DNA from: Weizmannia acidilactici
GTDB lineage: Bacteria; Bacillota; Bacilli; Bacillales; Bacillaceae_C
Assembly: GCF_008974185.1 (NCBI RefSeq)
Contig: NZ_BKZP01000004.1
Span: 1 to 64,000, forward strand
Reading direction: 5' to 3'
Length of the DNA: 64,000 bases
This document shows positions 37,437 through 46,276 of this stretch, piece after piece. Numbering within the stretch: the first letter of the stretch is position 1; each line of letters starts with the position of its first letter. The notes beneath the pieces are model-generated. The model had not been told where the DNA came from. It did no database searches and was given only the letters and a program-made list of their open reading frames with translations. Both the position numbers and the translations under genes were made by a program.

Positions 37437-37886
37437 TTATTTATTTTCATGGTATAAGTTAATGTCGAATTCTTTTTGCATCATTTCAAATACTTTGTGA
37501 CGCTCCTTCCAACTTTCCCCTTTCCATAAATCTTTGCTTTTGTCAATGATTTCGCAGCGGAGCGCATGGAATTCTTTTTCAGCCTTTTCCCTTTTGTCGA
37601 ACCAAATTTTGCTCATCCCCCATAGGGCGGCAGCGCAAAGCAGCAAAAACATTTGGAAAGGACTGGCGGCTATGCCGGAAAACGTGGCAAACATGGATCC
37701 GGAATCCCCAAAAGACCGGTAGACAACATAAGCCCAGCCGAACGTGTAAAAAACGCTTGTCCATAAAACGGCAAGATGGCGTTTCCGGTACCGCTCGTAT
37801 TTCTTCTTGCGCTTTACTACATTTGTGAGCATTTGTTTTGTTGCTTCATCCGTGCCATGGCCAAGCCCGCTGATTGACGGCTCCAT
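37437..37886 (-). CDS. ypbF: Membrane protein YpbF (DUF2663)
   Basis: 149 residues (B. subtilis 147). A basic N-terminal region (KRKKKYERYRKRH, about 31-43), two membrane helices (about 44-65 and 75-97) and a charged, helical C-terminus. Start MEPSISGLGH chosen for an AGGGGTGA site; seven more codons upstream are open. Conserved between ypbE and cotJ/ypbG in Bacillaceae. Function unknown. Confidence 0.8.
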   Translation of the reverse strand: MEPSISGLGHGTDEATKQMLTNVVKRKKKYERYRKRHLAVLWTSVFYTFGWAYVVYRSFGDSGSMFATFSGIAASPFQMFLLLCAAALWGMSKIWFDKREKAEKEFHALRCEIIDKSKDLWKGESWKERHKVFEMMQKEFDINLYHENK

Positions 37887-37962
37887 ATCGATCACCCCTA
37901 TCCCCAACTATATGCGTCTGTCCAATATTCCATGACAGACGGAAGCCGGAACAGCAGGAAAA

Positions 37963-38214
37963 TTATCGATGGAACAAATATGTATAACAAAAATATACGG
38001 CAACCGGTACAAGCATAAAAAATACAACCAGTACATTGATGAGCGGGATTTTGGACTGCTCTTTCGTCCGCCCATGGTCCCTCCGCTCCGTGCGGGATGC
38101 GTAGGCCGGATACCGCTCAGTCCCTTTCCGCTGCCCTGACGGCTTCTTTTCGATCACTTTTTCAAGCTTCTGCCGTCCTTTTTCCATTTCTTTTTCAAAT
38201 AATTCGTCGGACAT
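37963..38214 (-). CDS. ypbE: YpbE-like membrane protein, short form lacking LysM
   Basis: 83 residues: a charged cytoplasmic part with KxxER repeats (about 1-55) and one membrane helix (56-79), ending CYTYLFHR. The position and the SKIPLINVLVVFFMLVPVAVYF segment match the N-terminal third of B. subtilis YpbE (240 residues), which continues outside the cell with a Glu/Lys-rich linker and a LysM domain. Only 76 nt separate this stop from ypbF, and no frame there encodes LysM, so the domain is missing rather than frameshifted. Confidence 0.65.
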   Translation of the reverse strand: MSDELFEKEMEKGRQKLEKVIEKKPSGQRKGTERYPAYASRTERRDHGRTKEQSKIPLINVLVVFFMLVPVAVYFCYTYLFHR

Positions 38215-38238
38215 GGTAACCCCTTCCCAAAACGCGGG

Positions 38239-38817
38239 CTAAACGCCCCATTTTTTGATGCGGATCCCCAATAAACAATCAATAGTAAAATGCATCACCA
38301 TCACCGCAAGCAGGTTTTCATGCGAAAATACGTAAACGAGCCCTACCCAAAAGCTCAACAGCAACACGTTTGCAATTAAGTACCAGTGGTTCCAGTAGCG
38401 GATATGCATGGCGGCAAAAATCATGCTTGCCCAAACCAGGCCGAAATGCGTCTGGATCATCCCCCGGAACAGCAGTTCTTCCGCAAAGGCGACAAATGCG
38501 GTCAAGGCTATGATGGCGGGAACGGAACGAGTGCGGAAAATCCGCTCATTCAAACCCCCGTCGTCATAATAAGCTTTCGGCAGGATTTTCATCAGCGCGG
38601 AATCCAATATCACGACAATGATCCCGTTTACTAAACCATATCCCCATACGCTTAAATCTATGCGGAAGTGCCGGAAAAAAGAAGCGGCATCCGGAAATAA
38701 AAACAAGCCGAGCACAACAGAAACAAAGATGAGAATCAGCTGCGTCAAGACCAGATGGAAAATCAGTTCACGGTCCTTCAATTCCTTAATGATATCTGTC
38801 TGCTTTTTTCTAACCAT
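38239..38817 (-). CDS. ypbD: CPBP family intramembrane metalloprotease YpbD
   Basis: 192 residues, about six membrane segments. CPBP (Abi) motifs: EELLFRG (about 115-121), MIFAAMHIRYWN with the second His, and the last motif HFTIDCLLG. Start MVRKKQTDII is internal to a longer frame of 35 further codons that lies inside recQ. The first codons overlap the end of recQ by 8 nt, so the two are coupled. Substrate unknown. Confidence 0.85.
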   Translation of the reverse strand: MVRKKQTDIIKELKDRELIFHLVLTQLILIFVSVVLGLFLFPDAASFFRHFRIDLSVWGYGLVNGIIVVILDSALMKILPKAYYDDGGLNERIFRTRSVPAIIALTAFVAFAEELLFRGMIQTHFGLVWASMIFAAMHIRYWNHWYLIANVLLLSFWVGLVYVFSHENLLAVMVMHFTIDCLLGIRIKKWGV

Positions 38818-40273
38818 TTTGTTCACTTCTTCTGAATATTTTTTGCAGCAAAAAATCCCATGCCGGCAGCGTTTCCGCAACCCTTTGCACCGCCTGTTTT
38901 TCTTCGTACAGGCCGACATCAAATCCGCAAATATCGCAGCAATTCTCCTTTTCGGAGAAGGCCGGTTCCCCGAAATAACGTAAAATTTCCTGCCGGCGGC
39001 ATGCTTCGGAACGGACCCAGTGCTCCATCTCCTTTAACTTGCGGCGCTTGTATGCCATCCTTTCGTCGCGGATGGAAGCCACTTTAAGGGTCCATTCTTC
39101 TTCCGGCAATTGCAGTTTTTTGTAATGCTGGAGGAAACTGTACTGCTGCTCGGTACACCCTAAAGCAAATTCCGCATCCTTTACATCCCCCTTCCATCCG
39201 CTGAACGCAGCAATTTGGGAATGGGTCGGAAGCTCTGATTCAATCAGCTGGAGCGGAAGCAGCTCATCGCCCGCCGTGTACAAAAGGATGGCAATGCTCG
39301 GCAAACCGTCACGGCCGGCCCTGCCGATTTCCTGCAAATAAGATTCCATTTGCAACGGGAAATGGAAATGGATGACAAAGCGGATATCCGCCTTATTGAT
39401 CCCCATGCCGAACGCGCTCGTTGCGCAAATAATGCCGATCTGCCCGTATATAAATTGCTGCTGGATTAAAATCCTTTGCTCCTGGTCGACACCGCTGTGG
39501 TAGGCGGCCGTTTCGGCGATTCCTTCAAGCCGCAGCCGCTCCGCCATTTCCTCAGCCGCCTTTTTACTGGAAAAATAAATGATTCCCGGCTTTTTTAACG
39601 TTTTCGCATAAGCAATGAGTTTTTCTTCTTTTTCGCGGTAAGAGCCGGTACAGTCCACTTTAAAGGCGATATTGGGTCGGTTGACAGAATAAATAAAACG
39701 CTGTGGAGCCCTCAACTCGAGATATTTGCAAATATCCTCCCTTACTTGTTCCGTCGCGGTGGCGGTCAAGGCCAGGGTAAGCGGCATTCCTAAACTTTTA
39801 CGGACTTCGCCAAGACTCAAATATTCGGGTCTGAAATCGTACCCCCATTGGGAGATACAGTGCGCTTCATCGACAACAAACAGCCCGATTTCAAGCTGTT
39901 TTATCCGTGAAAGAATATAAGGCTGATGCAGCATTTCCGGCGAAATAAAAATAAACTTGTACCGCTGCAAATGCCTTAGCGCCGTCTCCCGTTCCGTTCC
40001 TGTCAAAAATGAATTCAAGGCGATAACACTTTTTTCCCCGCGCATTTTCATCTGCTCGGTCTGGTCCTGCATCAAAGATAAAAGCGGGGAAACGACAATT
40101 ACCGACCCTTTTAACAAATAGGCAGGCAGCTGGTAGCATAAAGACTTCCCGGTTCCGGTCGGGAGCATGGCCAATGTATCCGCACCGCCCAACAGAGAGC
40201 GGATCACCGCTTCCTGCCCTTCGCGGAAACGATCGAAACCGAATTTCGTTTTAAGGATGCTGTTCAGATCCAT
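38810..40273 (-). CDS. recQ: ATP-dependent DNA helicase, RecQ family
   Basis: 487 residues (RecS/YpbC class). Helicase motifs: LPTGTGKSLCYQLPA (Walker A), VVDEAHCISQWGYDFRPEY (DEAH), ALTATAT, and the HCD/GMGINKADIRFVIHF and QEIGRAGRDG region. A short C-terminal zinc-type part has CCDICG; no HRDC domain. It unwinds DNA in repair and recombination. ATG at 40273 lies 23 nt inside ypbB, and the end overlaps ypbD. Confidence 0.92.
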   Translation of the reverse strand: MDLNSILKTKFGFDRFREGQEAVIRSLLGGADTLAMLPTGTGKSLCYQLPAYLLKGSVIVVSPLLSLMQDQTEQMKMRGEKSVIALNSFLTGTERETALRHLQRYKFIFISPEMLHQPYILSRIKQLEIGLFVVDEAHCISQWGYDFRPEYLSLGEVRKSLGMPLTLALTATATEQVREDICKYLELRAPQRFIYSVNRPNIAFKVDCTGSYREKEEKLIAYAKTLKKPGIIYFSSKKAAEEMAERLRLEGIAETAAYHSGVDQEQRILIQQQFIYGQIGIICATSAFGMGINKADIRFVIHFHFPLQMESYLQEIGRAGRDGLPSIAILLYTAGDELLPLQLIESELPTHSQIAAFSGWKGDVKDAEFALGCTEQQYSFLQHYKKLQLPEEEWTLKVASIRDERMAYKRRKLKEMEHWVRSEACRRQEILRYFGEPAFSEKENCCDICGFDVGLYEEKQAVQRVAETLPAWDFLLQKIFRRSEQNG

Positions 40274-41321
40274 TGCGGCCCATCCTTCCTGCCAAAACAA
40301 GGCGGATTTGGAAATACGGGACATCCCCGATTTTTTCTTTAATTGGTTTTAGTTTTTTTGTGTTAAGCTCAACCGCCGCGTTGAGGATTTTATTTTCGTC
40401 CTCTTTTGCCACATACCGGTTGAGGGGAAAATCCGGATCGTTTAACGCAATCTCAATCAGATGGTCTTCAATCGTACTTTGCCTCAGCCCCCTTAGGCCG
40501 GCAATTTCGGCAATCGATTTCCCTTTTTTCAACAGTTCGAACGTTTTCGAAGCGGACTTTGTCAGCGGCATTTTCTGATGCACGTCGCATATCATTGTAT
40601 AAAAAAGCGGAAAGGTTTCGGGAGTTTCTGCGACACGCCGGACCATAAAATGAAGGAGATGCAAAAAACGGTACCAGTATTCAGCCGGATCTAGCTCCAA
40701 ACGAGCTGCTGCCTGCCCGATTGTGCGGCCAATATGTCCGGCACCCGTCAGCCGCAGCACAAAAATATCAGGCTTTTCCGGGGGATGATCCGATAACAGG
40801 CGGGCGTATTCTTCATACATATTTTCCGCAAGTCCGGCGCGGTGCCTTGCATGCTGTTTCAGCCAATGCTTTAACCATGCCTGAAGCGCCGGATCTCTTT
40901 GCACCGGATAATAGGCTTTTTTTTCATAGATTAAATTGGATACAACCTGCGTGGCGAGGTTCAGCCTTTTCCAAAACATATTCGCCGTCTCCTGGTATTT
41001 CAAACCATTTAAATAAGGAAACTTCAGCCCCATGTTTCCGATTTCCAATAACAGCGCGGCGCCTTTTTCGGTGACGATACAAGCATCCCGGCCGCTTTGC
41101 CGCAGCAAACCGCCGGATATCATGGAATGGACTTCCCTTGCGAAACGCTCACGGGAGATAAAAGGATACGTTTGGAACAGTTCCCCGATCCGGAAAAAAT
41201 GGGCATCCTGGATTGTTTGCGCCGATTTTTTCCCGTTTAATAAATGGAAAATGGCATAAGGGGTGCGTTCTCCATTAAGGTTAGTGAAGCAATGCAGCAA
41301 TACAGCCTGCAAAAAAGACAT
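40251..41321 (-). CDS. ypbB: Helix-turn-helix domain protein YpbB
   Basis: 356 residues (B. subtilis 352). Largely helical; a C-terminal HTH_40-type segment around FELLKKGKSIAEIAGLRGLRQSTIEDHLIEIAL (about 275-307) is like the helicase-and-RNase-D-associated domain of RecQ proteins. Since the RecQ here lacks HRDC, YpbB may provide DNA binding in trans (inference). It overlaps recQ by 23 nt, which suggests they are made in fixed ratio. Confidence 0.82.
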   Translation of the reverse strand: MSFLQAVLLHCFTNLNGERTPYAIFHLLNGKKSAQTIQDAHFFRIGELFQTYPFISRERFAREVHSMISGGLLRQSGRDACIVTEKGAALLLEIGNMGLKFPYLNGLKYQETANMFWKRLNLATQVVSNLIYEKKAYYPVQRDPALQAWLKHWLKQHARHRAGLAENMYEEYARLLSDHPPEKPDIFVLRLTGAGHIGRTIGQAAARLELDPAEYWYRFLHLLHFMVRRVAETPETFPLFYTMICDVHQKMPLTKSASKTFELLKKGKSIAEIAGLRGLRQSTIEDHLIEIALNDPDFPLNRYVAKEDENKILNAAVELNTKKLKPIKEKIGDVPYFQIRLVLAGRMGRNGSEQHP

Positions 41322-41473
41322 CGGGATCCACTCCTGTTCTTTTGCTTAAAAGGGGATATTTGGGGCAAGGCTTGAAATAAGGGAGTATATCTTATTTTAA
41401 CATGGAATGGCTGTTTTGTTTACAAATTTTTCATTTATTCGACATACTTCATCCCGTCCAAAAGGTTCTCCTA

Positions 41474-41502
41474 TTGAAATAAAAGGGAAATAGTTTTACA
41501 AT
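41474..41502 (+). promoter_or_regulatory. Sigma A promoter of fer
   Basis: TTGAAA, 17 nt, TACAAT. The leader after it contains a small hairpin (CTCTGC/GCAGAAG, 41523-41550). Confidence 0.75.
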
Positions 41503-41515
41503 TATATAGAAATGA

Positions 41516-41863
<348 letters not shown>

Positions 41864-41872
41864 ACCTCCACC

Positions 41873-41906
41873 GAAAAAGCAGGCATCATTTCATGCCTGC
41901 TTTTTC
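41873..41906. terminator. Bidirectional terminator between fer and ribU
   Basis: AAAAAGCAGGCAT/ATGCCTGCTTTTT, between convergent stops. Confidence 0.9.
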
Positions 41907-41907
41907 A

Positions 41908-42486
41908 TTATATTTTTTTTATGCCGGTTGTAGACTGCTTGTCAATCCAGTTTTTCATCTTTGTAAACATTAGCATGAAGAGTATCGTGACGATCACGCC
42001 TTTTACAAGGTTAAACGGCAGCACGCCGGCGACAATATATTGCTTTACATTGCCGACCGAAAAATTCATAAAATACAGATAAGCGGGAAGAATGACAAAA
42101 TAATTTAAAATGCTCATGAAAACGGACATGGAAACTGTACCGGCGATTAAACCGACAGTCATCCCTTTTTTCGTCCGCATCCTCCTGTAAATAAAGTAGG
42201 TCGGCAGCACAAACAGTATGCCGGCAAAAAAGTTTGCCGCATTCCCGATCGGCACGCCCGCTTCACTGCCGAGCGACAGGTAGTTCAGGATGTTTTTGAT
42301 CAATTCGGCCACCACCGAAGCCATCGGGCCGTAAAGAAGTGCAGCCACCAATACCGGTACGTCGCTGAAGTCCACCGTTAAGAATGATGGGAACGGCGGA
42401 ATCGGAAATTTAATAAACATAAGAATAAAAGCGAGTGTACTAAGCAAAGCGATGGAAACAAATTTTTTTAAATCCCATTTTTTCAT
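41908..42486 (-). CDS. ribU: Riboflavin transporter RibU (ECF S component)
   Basis: 192 residues, six membrane segments, matching RibU/FmnP. Typical are the FPIPPFPSFLTVDFSDVPVLVAALLYGP segment (about 27-54) and N-terminal basic KKWDLKKFVSIALL, which links to the EcfT subunit. Imports riboflavin with the shared ECF module, which is not in this window. The FMN riboswitch upstream confirms substrate class. Single-gene unit. Confidence 0.95.
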   Translation of the reverse strand: MKKWDLKKFVSIALLSTLAFILMFIKFPIPPFPSFLTVDFSDVPVLVAALLYGPMASVVAELIKNILNYLSLGSEAGVPIGNAANFFAGILFVLPTYFIYRRMRTKKGMTVGLIAGTVSMSVFMSILNYFVILPAYLYFMNFSVGNVKQYIVAGVLPFNLVKGVIVTILFMLMFTKMKNWIDKQSTTGIKKI

Positions 42487-42551
42487 GTGAACCCTCTCTC
42501 CTTATGATCGATTTATCATCTTAAGGAAGAAAGGTGCCGTGGACGGCCAAA

Positions 42552-42583
42552 TGAAAAGCCCCTGACAAATGTCAGGGGCTTTG
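42552..42583 (-). terminator. Riboswitch-controlled terminator before ribU
   Basis: AAAGCCCCTGACA/TGTCAGGGGCTTT with T-run on the minus strand, between the FMN aptamer and ribU; it is the expression platform for transcription termination when FMN is bound. Confidence 0.88.
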
Positions 42584-42640
42584 TTTAGGCACAATCCAAA
42601 TAAGCGTTTAACGGTACCGTATTAAACACTGGCAACCTTT

Positions 42641-42769
42641 ATCTTCTCTCATCCAGACTATACTGTCGGTTTTGGAATTTCACCAAATCCTGCCGGAAAT
42701 ACCGGCTCGCGGACTGAAAGGCTATGCCTTATCACCGCCGGTCGGGAATTTCACCCAGCCCCGAAGATA
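42641..42769 (-). promoter_or_regulatory. FMN riboswitch (RFN element)
   Basis: On the minus strand it opens ATCTTCGGGGCTGGGTGAAA, contains GACCGGCGGTGAT, AGTCCGCGAGCCGG, a GGTGAAATTCC segment and closes with GTCTGGATGAGAGAAGAT: the conserved RFN core with P1 arms ATCTTC/GAAGAT. The terminator at 42552-42583 follows. High FMN should stop ribU transcription. Confidence 0.96.
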
Positions 42770-42796
42770 AATCGTATGAAATTTTTACTACAATTT

Positions 42797-42825
42797 ATTA
42801 TACATAGATGCCCCAGATTTGTGAA
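42797..42825 (-). promoter_or_regulatory. Sigma A promoter of ribU leader
   Basis: On the minus strand: TTCACA, 17 nt, TATAAT, about 28 nt before the aptamer. Confidence 0.72.
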
Positions 42826-42844
42826 GCAGTTTATACGATATTTT

Positions 42845-43561
42845 CTATCGATTGTTCCCGTTTTCTATCTCAAGTACCTGCCCGGCATAGATTTGGTCGG
42901 TACGCATGTTGTTCCAGCTTTTTAACCTGTCCACGCTCGTATGGTAAAGCAATGAAATTTTCCAAAGCGTATCGCCTTTTTTTACGATATAGGCTGCATG
43001 CCCCGGTGCCGATGCGGCGGCAATCCCGTACGGATCATGGGCTTTGGCAGACACCAACTGCCCTCGTTCACCCGCACCGAAAACAAGAAACGGATCAATG
43101 GCATTCTTTTTATCCAGGGTCCATTTCCCCGCATGCACCTCAAAATGAAGATGGGTGCCCGTTGAATCGCCGGTCGTGCCCATATAGCCGACCAAACCGC
43201 CCATTTCTATGCGCTGTCCCTTTTCTACCACCCTTTCGTCAAGATGGGCATAAACCGTTTCATACCCGGAAGGATGCCGGATGAACACGACATTTCCGTA
43301 AGAAGCTGAATAATACGAACGGATGACGATACCTTTGTCGGCACTGAAAACTTTTTCCCGGTATTTGCCGGCAATATCAATCCCTTTATGTGCCCCTCCC
43401 CTCGTATGGAACGTATCGCTGATCGTGCCACCAGCCGGGAAAATCCAATTTTTTGTCGTTTCACGTATATCGTTTTCAGACGCCAGACTTTCCCTAGCGC
43501 CCAAGACGATGCATGCCGCAGCAATGGACGCATGAACGAACATCTTTATGTAACCCGGCAT
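42845..43561 (-). CDS. Secreted M23 peptidase with LysM domain
   Basis: 238 residues. N-terminal membrane or signal segment (about 5-28), M23 endopeptidase domain with HKGIDIA (zinc ligands) and HLHFEVH (about 136-142), and a C-terminal LysM motif AAYIVKKGDTLWKISLLYHTSVDRLKSWNNMRTDQIYAGQVLEI. Likely cuts peptidoglycan cross-links. ATG at 43561 follows GAGGTGG; an upstream extension of 18 codons lacks a site. In B. subtilis sigX-rsiX follows resE; here this gene takes that place. No B. subtilis symbol assigned. Confidence 0.85.
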   Translation of the reverse strand: MPGYIKMFVHASIAAACIVLGARESLASENDIRETTKNWIFPAGGTISDTFHTRGGAHKGIDIAGKYREKVFSADKGIVIRSYYSASYGNVVFIRHPSGYETVYAHLDERVVEKGQRIEMGGLVGYMGTTGDSTGTHLHFEVHAGKWTLDKKNAIDPFLVFGAGERGQLVSAKAHDPYGIAAASAPGHAAYIVKKGDTLWKISLLYHTSVDRLKSWNNMRTDQIYAGQVLEIENGNNR

Positions 43562-43645
43562 TGAACCCACCTCGATTCCAGCTTTCACCAAATTGTTTTC
43601 ATGCAAAACTACCATTTAGCATGCGCAGAAACGAAAAAAATATGC

Positions 43646-43686
43646 AAAAAAAAAGCTTGTCCCCCTAATAGGATCAAGCTTTTTTC
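43646..43686 (-). terminator. Terminator of the res operon
   Basis: AAGCTTG/CAAGCTT stem then TTTTTTTT on the minus strand, overlapping the resE stop. Confidence 0.85.
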
Positions 43687-45449
43687 GGCAGGAAAAAGGA
43701 AAATGTGGTACCCTCTCCTGTTTTGCTTTTCACAAAGATGCGGCCGTTATGGCCTTCGACGATATTTTTTGCAATCGCTAGGCCGAGCCCGGTGCCGGAT
43801 TTACCGCGCGTCCTGGCCTTGTCCGCTTTATAAAAGCGTTCAAAGACAAACGGCAGGTCTTCTTTCGGGATGCCGGAGCCGTTGTCTTCCACATGGATAT
43901 AAACGCCGTCTTCCACTTCTTCTTCCTTCACTTTCACATATCCGTTCGGGGCAGTATGGCGGAGGGCATTATCGATTAAATTCGTCAGCACCTGCTCGAT
44001 CCGGTCAGCGTCCATTTCAATGACAAGGTCCCGGTCCGATGCCTCACATAACAGTTCAATCCCTTTTTCTTTCGCAATCCCGTTAAATTTATGAGTTACC
44101 CTTTCTATAAAACTTTTAAAAGGAACTGGTTCGATGCGGAACGAAAAATGCCCGGCTTCCATCCTCGCCAAATCCAACAATTCGTTGACAAGGCGTCCGA
44201 TCCGCAGCGTTTCATCATAAATGATTTTCGCAAACTCTTTCTTTTCTTCCTCACTTGCGGCGATATCGTCAATAATGGCTTCACTGTATCCCTGCAGCAT
44301 GGCGACCGGTGTCCTCAATTCGTGAGAAACATTGGCAATAAAGTCATCGCGTAGTTTATCGAGCTTCCGTTCTTCGGTCATATCCCGGATCACGGTGACG
44401 ACGCCCCGGATGTGCGATTGGTTATACAGAGGGCTTGCAATCATTACATAAAACCTTCCGTTTATTTCAATTTCATCCGTCTGCTCTTTTTCCGTTTCCA
44501 CCACTTTTCTTAAGAGGGCGGAAAGGCCATCCGGCAGCGCGGCATCTTTCGCTTGATCACCCTGTACGTGGTACCAGTGCTGCAAAAACGTTTCCGCCGG
44601 CGGATTCATAATTAATATCGTGCCGTCGCGGTTAAACGTCAGTACACCATCGGCCATACTGCTCAGGATGCTTCTCAGTTGCTCTTTTTCCTGCTTTAAT
44701 GCATCCATGTTAAACTTCAGCTGCCGGCCCATCGTATTAAACGCAGTTGCCAGTTCCCCAATCTCATCGTGTGTTAAGATCGGCACTTTTTTGTCAAAAC
44801 GCCCTTTTGCCACTTCAAAAGCGGCTTCGCGCATTTTATGGAGCGGACCGCCGATCCTCGTTGAAAGGAAAAAAGCAAAACCGGTTGTCAGCACGATCGC
44901 GATGCCCGCGGCCAGCAAAATGATTTTCGTCGTTTGCTGTGTCGTTTCCTGCAGGGCTTCCAAAGACTGGTAGACAAACACGGCTCCCGGTTCTTTGCCA
45001 GCCGCATAGAGCGGGACAGCCGTCACAATGACATGGTTGTATTCATTCCGCGAAGAACTGTGTGGAGGCGTTAATTCTTTCATTACTTTTTTCTTCCCCC
45101 TGAAAACTTGCGACAATTGCTTGTCCTTTAAAATCGATTGATACGATATCCCTTTGTAGCTCTCCGCACCGGTCGGATAAAAAATGTCTTTTTTATTGTA
45201 AACGATCATAACCTTCTCATTTTTATCCAAAACACCGAGGGCAATTTCTTTCCCCACTTGCCCGCTCGGGTGCTCCTCCATAATGTTGGAGATTTTTTGG
45301 GCCGTGTTCGACAAATCCTGCTTAATCTGGTTGATGTGGTAATCCTCAAAAAACTTGAGCAAAAGTACCGTAAGGATCAAGAGAACAAATGCCACCATCA
45401 GCAGGATGGTCATCCACAGTTTTCCGACAACCGTCCGCCAAATCCTCAT
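43674..45449 (-). CDS. resE: Sensor histidine kinase ResE
   Basis: 591 residues. Two membrane helices (about 10-32 and 160-185) around an extracytoplasmic sensor region, HAMP (about 185-240), PAS (about 250-345), HisKA with FIANVSHELRTPVAML (phospho-His) and HATPase_c with NLIDNALRHT, DNGSGIP, GTGLGLAIAK. It senses reduced oxygen or redox state and phosphorylates ResD. Start MRIWRTVVGK overlaps the resD stop by 4 nt. Confidence 0.93.
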   Translation of the reverse strand: MRIWRTVVGKLWMTILLMVAFVLLILTVLLLKFFEDYHINQIKQDLSNTAQKISNIMEEHPSGQVGKEIALGVLDKNEKVMIVYNKKDIFYPTGAESYKGISYQSILKDKQLSQVFRGKKKVMKELTPPHSSSRNEYNHVIVTAVPLYAAGKEPGAVFVYQSLEALQETTQQTTKIILLAAGIAIVLTTGFAFFLSTRIGGPLHKMREAAFEVAKGRFDKKVPILTHDEIGELATAFNTMGRQLKFNMDALKQEKEQLRSILSSMADGVLTFNRDGTILIMNPPAETFLQHWYHVQGDQAKDAALPDGLSALLRKVVETEKEQTDEIEINGRFYVMIASPLYNQSHIRGVVTVIRDMTEERKLDKLRDDFIANVSHELRTPVAMLQGYSEAIIDDIAASEEEKKEFAKIIYDETLRIGRLVNELLDLARMEAGHFSFRIEPVPFKSFIERVTHKFNGIAKEKGIELLCEASDRDLVIEMDADRIEQVLTNLIDNALRHTAPNGYVKVKEEEVEDGVYIHVEDNGSGIPKEDLPFVFERFYKADKARTRGKSGTGLGLAIAKNIVEGHNGRIFVKSKTGEGTTFSFFLPKKA

Positions 45450-46162
45450 TCTGCAGTGACCTCGAACTTGTAGCCTACACCCCAAACGGTTACAATCATT
45501 TTCGCCGCATTTTCGGAGACTTTGTTCAATTTTTCACGGAGACGCTTGACATGCGTGTCAACTGTGCGCAGATCCCCGAAAAATTCGTAATGCCATACTT
45601 CTTTTAAGAGCTGCTCGCGGTCAAACACTTTATCCGGCGATTTGGCGAGAAAATACAAAAGCTCATACTCTTTCGGCGTCAAGTTTACTTCTTTTCCGTC
45701 CGCCGTCACACGGTGCGCATCATTGTCGATCGTGATATGCGGGAAAACGACAAGATCTTTCGCTTTTGTATCCGGGCTTAAAAATGACGTTTGCAGCGAA
45801 CGCCGGAGCAGTGCTTTCACCCGCAGCACCACTTCACGCGGGCTGAACGGCTTCACAATATAGTCGTCCGCGCCGACTTCAAACCCTTCCACCCGGTTTG
45901 CTTCCTCGCCTTTTGCGGTCAGCATGATCACGGGCGTCATTTTTTTTTGGTGCAACTCCTGGCACACTTCAATACCGTCTTTGCCAGGCATCATAATATC
46001 GAGCAAAATGCAACTGTAATCATTTTCCAAAGCCATTTTCAATGCGGTGTCCCCGTCCCCCGCCTCATCGATGGCGTAATTTTCTCTTTCCAAATACATC
46101 CTTAATAAGCGCCGAATTCTTTCTTCATCATCGACAACTAAAATTTTTACATCCTGATCCAT
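45446..46162 (-). CDS. resD: Response regulator ResD
   Basis: 238 residues, OmpR/PhoB type. Receiver domain with DD at 12-13 region, phosphoacceptor Asp in ILLDIMMPGKDG (about 55), LTAKG and KPFSPRE; winged-helix output domain with LTPKEYELLYFLAKSPDKVFDREQLLKEVW. Controls respiration and anaerobic genes, in B. subtilis including resA and qcr. Confidence 0.95.
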   Translation of the reverse strand: MDQDVKILVVDDEERIRRLLRMYLERENYAIDEAGDGDTALKMALENDYSCILLDIMMPGKDGIEVCQELHQKKMTPVIMLTAKGEEANRVEGFEVGADDYIVKPFSPREVVLRVKALLRRSLQTSFLSPDTKAKDLVVFPHITIDNDAHRVTADGKEVNLTPKEYELLYFLAKSPDKVFDREQLLKEVWHYEFFGDLRTVDTHVKRLREKLNKVSENAAKMIVTVWGVGYKFEVTAE

Positions 46163-46276
46163 GGCTATTCCTCCTAAGTCAATGTCCGCGTCCGCATTGC
46201 GGAAAGACCGGCCATTACAGCCGATTTACTGCCGCATCCGGAATTTTCGGGCGGCCCATTAAACAGGCCGCAACAC

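Noticed and set aside
37887-37962. Frameshifted LysM domain of ypbE
   Set aside because: The space is too short and none of the three frames has a LysM pattern.
43100-46200. Extended plus-strand open frames opposite resE and the M23 peptidase
   Set aside because: They are antisense shadows without ribosome binding sites or family likeness; the minus-strand genes explain the region.
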